NCBI GenBank assembly: GCA_947095535.1
Contig: OX352773.1
Span: 166,854,438 to 166,918,437 of the forward strand
Length of the DNA: 64,000 bases
Reading direction: 5' to 3'
Source: Poecilobothrus nobilitatus
Taxonomy: Eukaryota; Arthropoda; Insecta; Diptera; Dolichopodidae
Part shown: piece by piece, positions 59,397 through 64,000 of the stretch
Position numbering within the stretch: position 1 is the stretch's first letter
How the letters are laid out: every line of letters begins with the position of its first letter
Position numbers and translations under genes: made by a program
Notes under the pieces: model-generated
The model's input: the letters and a program-made list of their open reading frames with translations, nothing else
Database searches by the model: none
What the model was told of the DNA's origin: nothing

Positions 59397-61970
59397 CATA
59401 CGTATATGAAATTAATAGTAAAAATATGTGCTACATTTTTATTTTTAAATTTAAGATTAGGTCAAGAATAAAATATTTGGAGATATTTAATTTTATTGTA
59501 CTTAATAAATTAAAATTTTTAACCTAACTTTCAAATCTTTTATTGTATTTCTTTTACAAGAATTAAATTCAATCCTCGTAATAAAAAATGGTCTAATGGT
59601 CCAGTGCCATATGGTTATATTTTAAAATTTATATCTTGTTAAAGGTTTTTGTGATAAATTATGAAAGAAACCGGTTAACCATGAAAGATGTGAGAGATAA
59701 ATTAACCGAAGTTTAGCGGTATTTACTGCATTTTAAAAGTAAACGATAATACGGGGATTTCGATTTTTGAAAATAAATGGCATTAAATGCCTTCCAAAAA
59801 TCAGTAAGCTTGATCCAAATTCCAATAAAAGAAACGAAAATGAATTGATAAGATCTTACTGAAAGTAAACAGAAATCTGAAAAAAAAAAACAAATCGATT
59901 TAAGGTAAGATGGAGGAAGTGTTAAGGTAGTGTAACTTAAAGGTATGATCGCTAAGAAAAACATGAAATTGAAACAAGTTAATTTGACATGCCAGATGCA
60001 AAAATTTATCAACGGCTTATAAGACAAAAATACCAAAAAAAAAAAATTAAGAAACACAAGATGTCACAGCCACTATTTCGTGTAGGGTTACTGTGATCAT
60101 TTTTGAAATATATAGTAGTACAGGGTTGTATTTCCTGTAGCCTGTTTCCCCAAGCCTGTATTTCATATTTTAGAAAAATATATTTTATAAATTATTCTGT
60201 AAAAGGCATATAATTTTGATTTTGAATTCACTGAAGTCCCTCCTAATTCAGATTCTCACACGTACATATATATAAATATGCTGGAAAAAGCGTAAAGCTC
60301 TCTAAAATGGAAAAAGCGTTGAATGCAACTGTAAAATCTCTCTCATTTAGAATGAATAATTTAAAATGAAATACAGACAAATAAAATACACGTAAATGAA
60401 ATATAGGTATATATGACACGCTCTCGTAGTACATTTGTATTTTTCATTGATACTGTTTACAAAATCATTTTTGCTCTAATTAACACTTAAAACCATTTCA
60501 GTCTATGTGAATTTGTCATATGACGTTTTAGAATGTATTTCTTATGTTAAAGAAGCTGATCAGTCAAAAATGGATTTAATATCGATACAATTCAATTTTG
60601 TGTTTATTGTTTTGTATGCGTTCAAAAGACTCAAAAATATCAAAAGACTCATTTTTTTTTTTTTTTACGTTTACACTTTATGACTTCTTTTAGATTATGG
60701 ATTATGGAATTTGTACAATATAAATTCCAAGTCATATGATAATACGATACGAATAGTGTTAAGTCGCCTTTACAATTTTAATGGAAAATAATAACTTATT
60801 ATTTATTTTAACAGAGCATGGATTATTCTTTATTATTTTGAAATTACAGAGATCACATCTTAATTTCAGAATTCTAAAATTATGCAAAATCTAAACAAAA
60901 AAAATATATATATATGTAATGAATTCAATGGTTTCTTTTTTTTCATAATTTCTATATGTATATGTATGTATATACATATATTAGATATACAAGATCCGAT
61001 ACATTAATTTTTGTCCCTTAAGACTATAAATTTGATTTATCATATAAAGAATATTAATTTTTGGTTACATAACCCATATTTTCTGTTTCAAAACAAAATT
61101 TGTCTTCCAAAAAAAAAAAAAAAAAGGGATAGAAAATATCACAACAAAAAAAATGTAATCTTGTTTCAAAGATTTGATTGACTGAAATTTTGATGAACTA
61201 AAAACAAAAAATACATAAAATTTGGTGAAGTAGAAATTTGTATATTGGTGTGGTGAGAAAAATTTGAAATATTTATATAAACAAATATTGAAAATTATAT
61301 TTTTTTCATTATAAGTCTGATCAGTTTGTTTTTTTTTTTTTTTTTTTTTTGTGGTACTTTGAATAGCAGAGTATGCTATGATGCAGAGTATGCTTTTTGA
61401 TTCAGTTCTTTGAATAGCAGAAATAAAAATTATATAAATCTGATTATTAGTTGCAGAACTTAAAATAGATCGTAGCTAAAAAAAAAAAAAAATTTCTTTA
61501 AATTGGATTTTTAAATATTCATATTAGATATTTCTGCCCAAGATTTTTGGAATTTATTACTTATAAAATTCTTTTATATCTATTGTGAGTTTTTTTTATC
61601 CATTTAGTTGCATGGAAATCTATAAAATCTCTTGTTATTCAAATTAAAATATTGAATATATTCACTTTAATCACTAATTTTATTAATTTCTTGATTATTT
61701 CACTGCAGCTTTTAGTGAATCAATACACTGTAAAATATATACTATAGAATTTTTCTTGCGTAATTGCGCATACATTTTAAAGACTTTTAAGAGCTTAAGC
61801 TTAAAAATTGATGTTCTTTTTTAAAATAAAAGAATGGCGTAAAAAGTGTTAAAAAGCACTTCACAAGATTAAATCACTCACTTCATAAAATTAATTTAAG
61901 AAAATGCATATAAAATAGATGAAGTTGAAAAATATTAAGAAAAAAAAAAAAAATGGTTAGCTAATAGAAA
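58896..61970. other. AT-rich intergenic stretch
   Basis: Contains a TA array at 59355-59408 and, at about 60120-60440, decayed pieces related to the foldback repeat ('gtccctcctaattcagattctcaca'). The 114-residue minus frame at 59713-60057 has Phe/Leu/Ser-rich AT-driven composition and no recognised product. Confidence 0.45.
59355..59408. repeat. TA microsatellite, palindromic
   Basis: TA array flanked by GTATGTA and TACATAC, making a near-perfect palindrome. Confidence 0.8.
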
Positions 61971-61971
61971 A

Positions 61972-62510
61972 ACAAGTAAATGTAACAGTAAGTCGATGCA
62001 ACCGACTTATTTGTACCCTATACCTGAATAATTTAAATTAAATTTAAAATTAATAAGTTATTTTAGTTAGGTATTTAATACAAGCTAAAAAAGAAAATGC
62101 TTTTACAACCTTAGTACAAAATTTCAGGTTTCTATCTTTATTGAATTCGAAGATATGTTTGTTAGGTCTTGGGAGGTGTGTGGGAGATATCCGAACAACC
62201 ATTCCAATTCATCTGAAATTTTAGCCAAATCAGGGGTTCAGGAAACAACACCCTCGTATCAAATTTGCAGTTTCTATCTTTATTAATTTCGAAGATATGC
62301 TTGTTCGATTTTGGGAGTTGTGTAAGAGGTACCCAAAGAACCGCTCCAATTCATCTCAAATATGAGGGTATCAGGGATTCAGGAAAAAACACCCTCGTAC
62401 AAAATTTTAAGTTTCTATCTTTATTAATTTCGAAGATATGCTTGTTCGATTTTGGGAGTTGTATGAGAGGTACCCGAACCTATGGTCCGAATTTGCAATT
62501 CCCATTTGCA
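61972..62510. repeat. Multi-unit dispersed repeat, copy 2 (inverted relative to 5.5 kb)
   Basis: It begins with AACAAGTAAATGTAACAG and the TCGATGCAACCGACTTA terminal segment that closes the 5.5-kb copy in reverse. It then has nearly three tandem units of about 140 bp (62116-62254, 62255-62397, 62398-62508), each with 'tttctatctttattaatttcgaagatatg', 'gggag(t/g)tgtgtaagaggtaccc' and 'caggaaacaacaccctcg'. The units are better preserved than in the other copy. The frame at 62265-62528 arises because the unit is open by chance. Confidence 0.7.
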
Positions 62511-64000
62511 ATTCCCGCCTTTCTTTAGTCATTTACTATTTTTTTTTATTATTAAAAAAGGCTGAGCTAAAGCTTCAGTTATCATTAGGCACTAGGTCCA
62601 TATTGCACCATCAAAAGAGTAAGAGAAAATATTTAACCTAAATTTATTTGTTAAGTTTCCCTAGATTTATGTCACGAATATACTACTTATACGGAAGAAA
62701 CTTTGAGAGTTTCTCAGATTTATGTTAGAGGATTGAGCTAAACTTTGAAAAAATAAACTATCGAGATATTTCCGTCTTTTTCTTGATAGATAGATAGAAA
62801 CAGCAGAGAATATGTGTGTTGAAGGAATGTTTTAGCCTCTCCATAGCCACAATTCCTCTACAAAATCTATAGTTAAGATCCAGTTGGATACCTTAATCTT
62901 TTAACATGTACAGGAATATGACAATGATCTTTAATAACATCAATCAATTTTTTTATTTGAGGTAATATATTATCTAAATCAAAAGTATATTTTGTGAGCT
63001 TTTATTTTAAAACTAATAGAATAACATATCTATAAGTAGCTATTTTTACATTCAGATAGCTCAGTTATCACAAAAATCTTAATATTTTAATTGTTGTCAA
63101 ATTCTTATAAAATGATTTTTTTTTTAATCTTGATCAAGGATGAAATATTCAAATAATACCTACTCGTACTATGATTAAATCTAAAATTTCTATAATATTT
63201 AACATTAAAATAACACTATTTTAATATAAAGTGAACCCAAATAAATCATACACGTATCAAAAGTTAAAAAAGAAAAAAAATAATAAATTTTGAAGTTTAT
63301 GTGTTTTTTTGATCCTTTTGTTGTTATTTTTAAATAAATTTTATAGTATTTATCCTTAAAAAAAAATTAAATCAATCAAAAACATTGAACAAAAATATAC
63401 AAAACAAAAATAGACCTAAATTTAATTTAATATAAGATCCTTTCGTATTACAATTTTAGTCAATAATACTAGAGAGTTTATAACTATGTGGTTGTGGTAG
63501 GAATACATACATACATAAATAGAAAATAGTATATATAGTATAGACTTGTAAAGTATTAGCAGTGTAGTAGTGTTACAAATGGTATTTTTCAAAATTATTA
63601 AAGTATATATTTACTTTTTATTAAATTAAATTTCAATTTATTAAATGAAATTGAACTGAAATTAAACTAAAATTGAATCGATATTCAATTTTATTCTTTT
63701 TGCGTCGTAGTTGTTCTTAAAATGGGACAAGTTTTTTTTTTTTTTTTTGTTACTTATACGACTATATATATATTTTTACTTATATAACTTAAACTAAATT
63801 AAATTGTCTCTGATTTGAAAATGTAAAGGATACAAAGGATATACCTAATTTAATTATCTATATGTATATATAAAAATATATGAGAGAAATATAAGGGATA
63901 TATTAGTGTCAAGATGAAAAGGAAATAGTTTTATATATATATTAAAAATAAATTCCTTCCTTTTAATTTAATATTTAATTACCGTTTTATAAAATGTAGA
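62511..64000. other. AT-rich intergenic stretch to window end
   Basis: No coding-like island, RNA gene or clear element is visible. 62780-62900 is slightly less AT-rich but has no usable frame. Confidence 0.5.

Noticed and set aside
59713..60057. 114-residue minus-strand frame
   Set aside because: Longest single frame in the window, but its Phe/Leu/Ser-rich composition mirrors A-rich DNA on the other strand and no motif is recognisable.
62265..62641. Two + strand frames with an internal repeated peptide
   Set aside because: The repetition comes from the 140-bp tandem units of a non-coding dispersed repeat.

Overview
The window reads as a gene-poor, extremely A+T-rich stretch of a nuclear animal genome, most likely an insect. 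Long A and T homopolymers, TA and TATG microsatellites and short spurious reading frames dominate. The identifiable islands are eukaryotic: a U6 snRNA sequence, tRNA-derived SINEs, non-LTR retrotransposon pieces, small inverted-repeat DNA elements and intron-containing coding sequence. There are no bacterial gene clusters, ribosome binding sites or CRISPR arrays. The insect order cannot be fixed from sequence alone.

The best host gene candidate lies on the + strand at 26-30 kb. A 112-bp exon (26977-27088) encodes a membrane segment and basic tail. It joins in frame across a 2.8-kb intron to a 128-bp exon (29900-30027), predicting a 79-residue single-pass membrane micropeptide-like protein. 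A core-promoter-like cluster lies at about 25.57-25.62 kb. A second exon-like reading frame at 8377-8563 has the same layout and ends in a stronger phase-1 donor, so it could be an alternative, distal first exon spliced to the same 3' exon. Three further coding-like islands on the minus strand (about 21.6, 49.2 and 56.9 kb) are weaker.

The rest is repeat landscape. 0-7 kb: a foldback repeat, a MITE with a near 8-bp target duplication, and a multi-unit repeat that recurs inverted at 62 kb. 11-17 kb: two copies of a composite repeat with a tRNA-Glu-like head, a 586-bp terminal-inverted-repeat element carrying an old SINE, a 360-bp MITE and a decayed LINE piece. 22-24 kb: a tandem trimer of SINE family A flanked by one 13-bp target duplication, then a dead Jockey/CR1-like reverse transcriptase. 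27-31 kb: single SINEs of families B and A. 37-46 kb: a short MITE, a 21-bp minisatellite, a long-TIR MITE and SINEs. 53-56 kb: a chimera of full-length U6 snRNA fused to the 3' part of an I-clade-like LINE, then a second copy of the 0-kb foldback repeat. 58-62 kb: an 837-bp TIR element and the inverted copy of the 5.5-kb repeat.

The most notable points are the U6-LINE chimera with a candidate target-site duplication, the possible alternative-first-exon membrane micropeptide gene, and two SINE families whose related heads share an apparently covarying stem that is not part of the tRNA cloverleaf.
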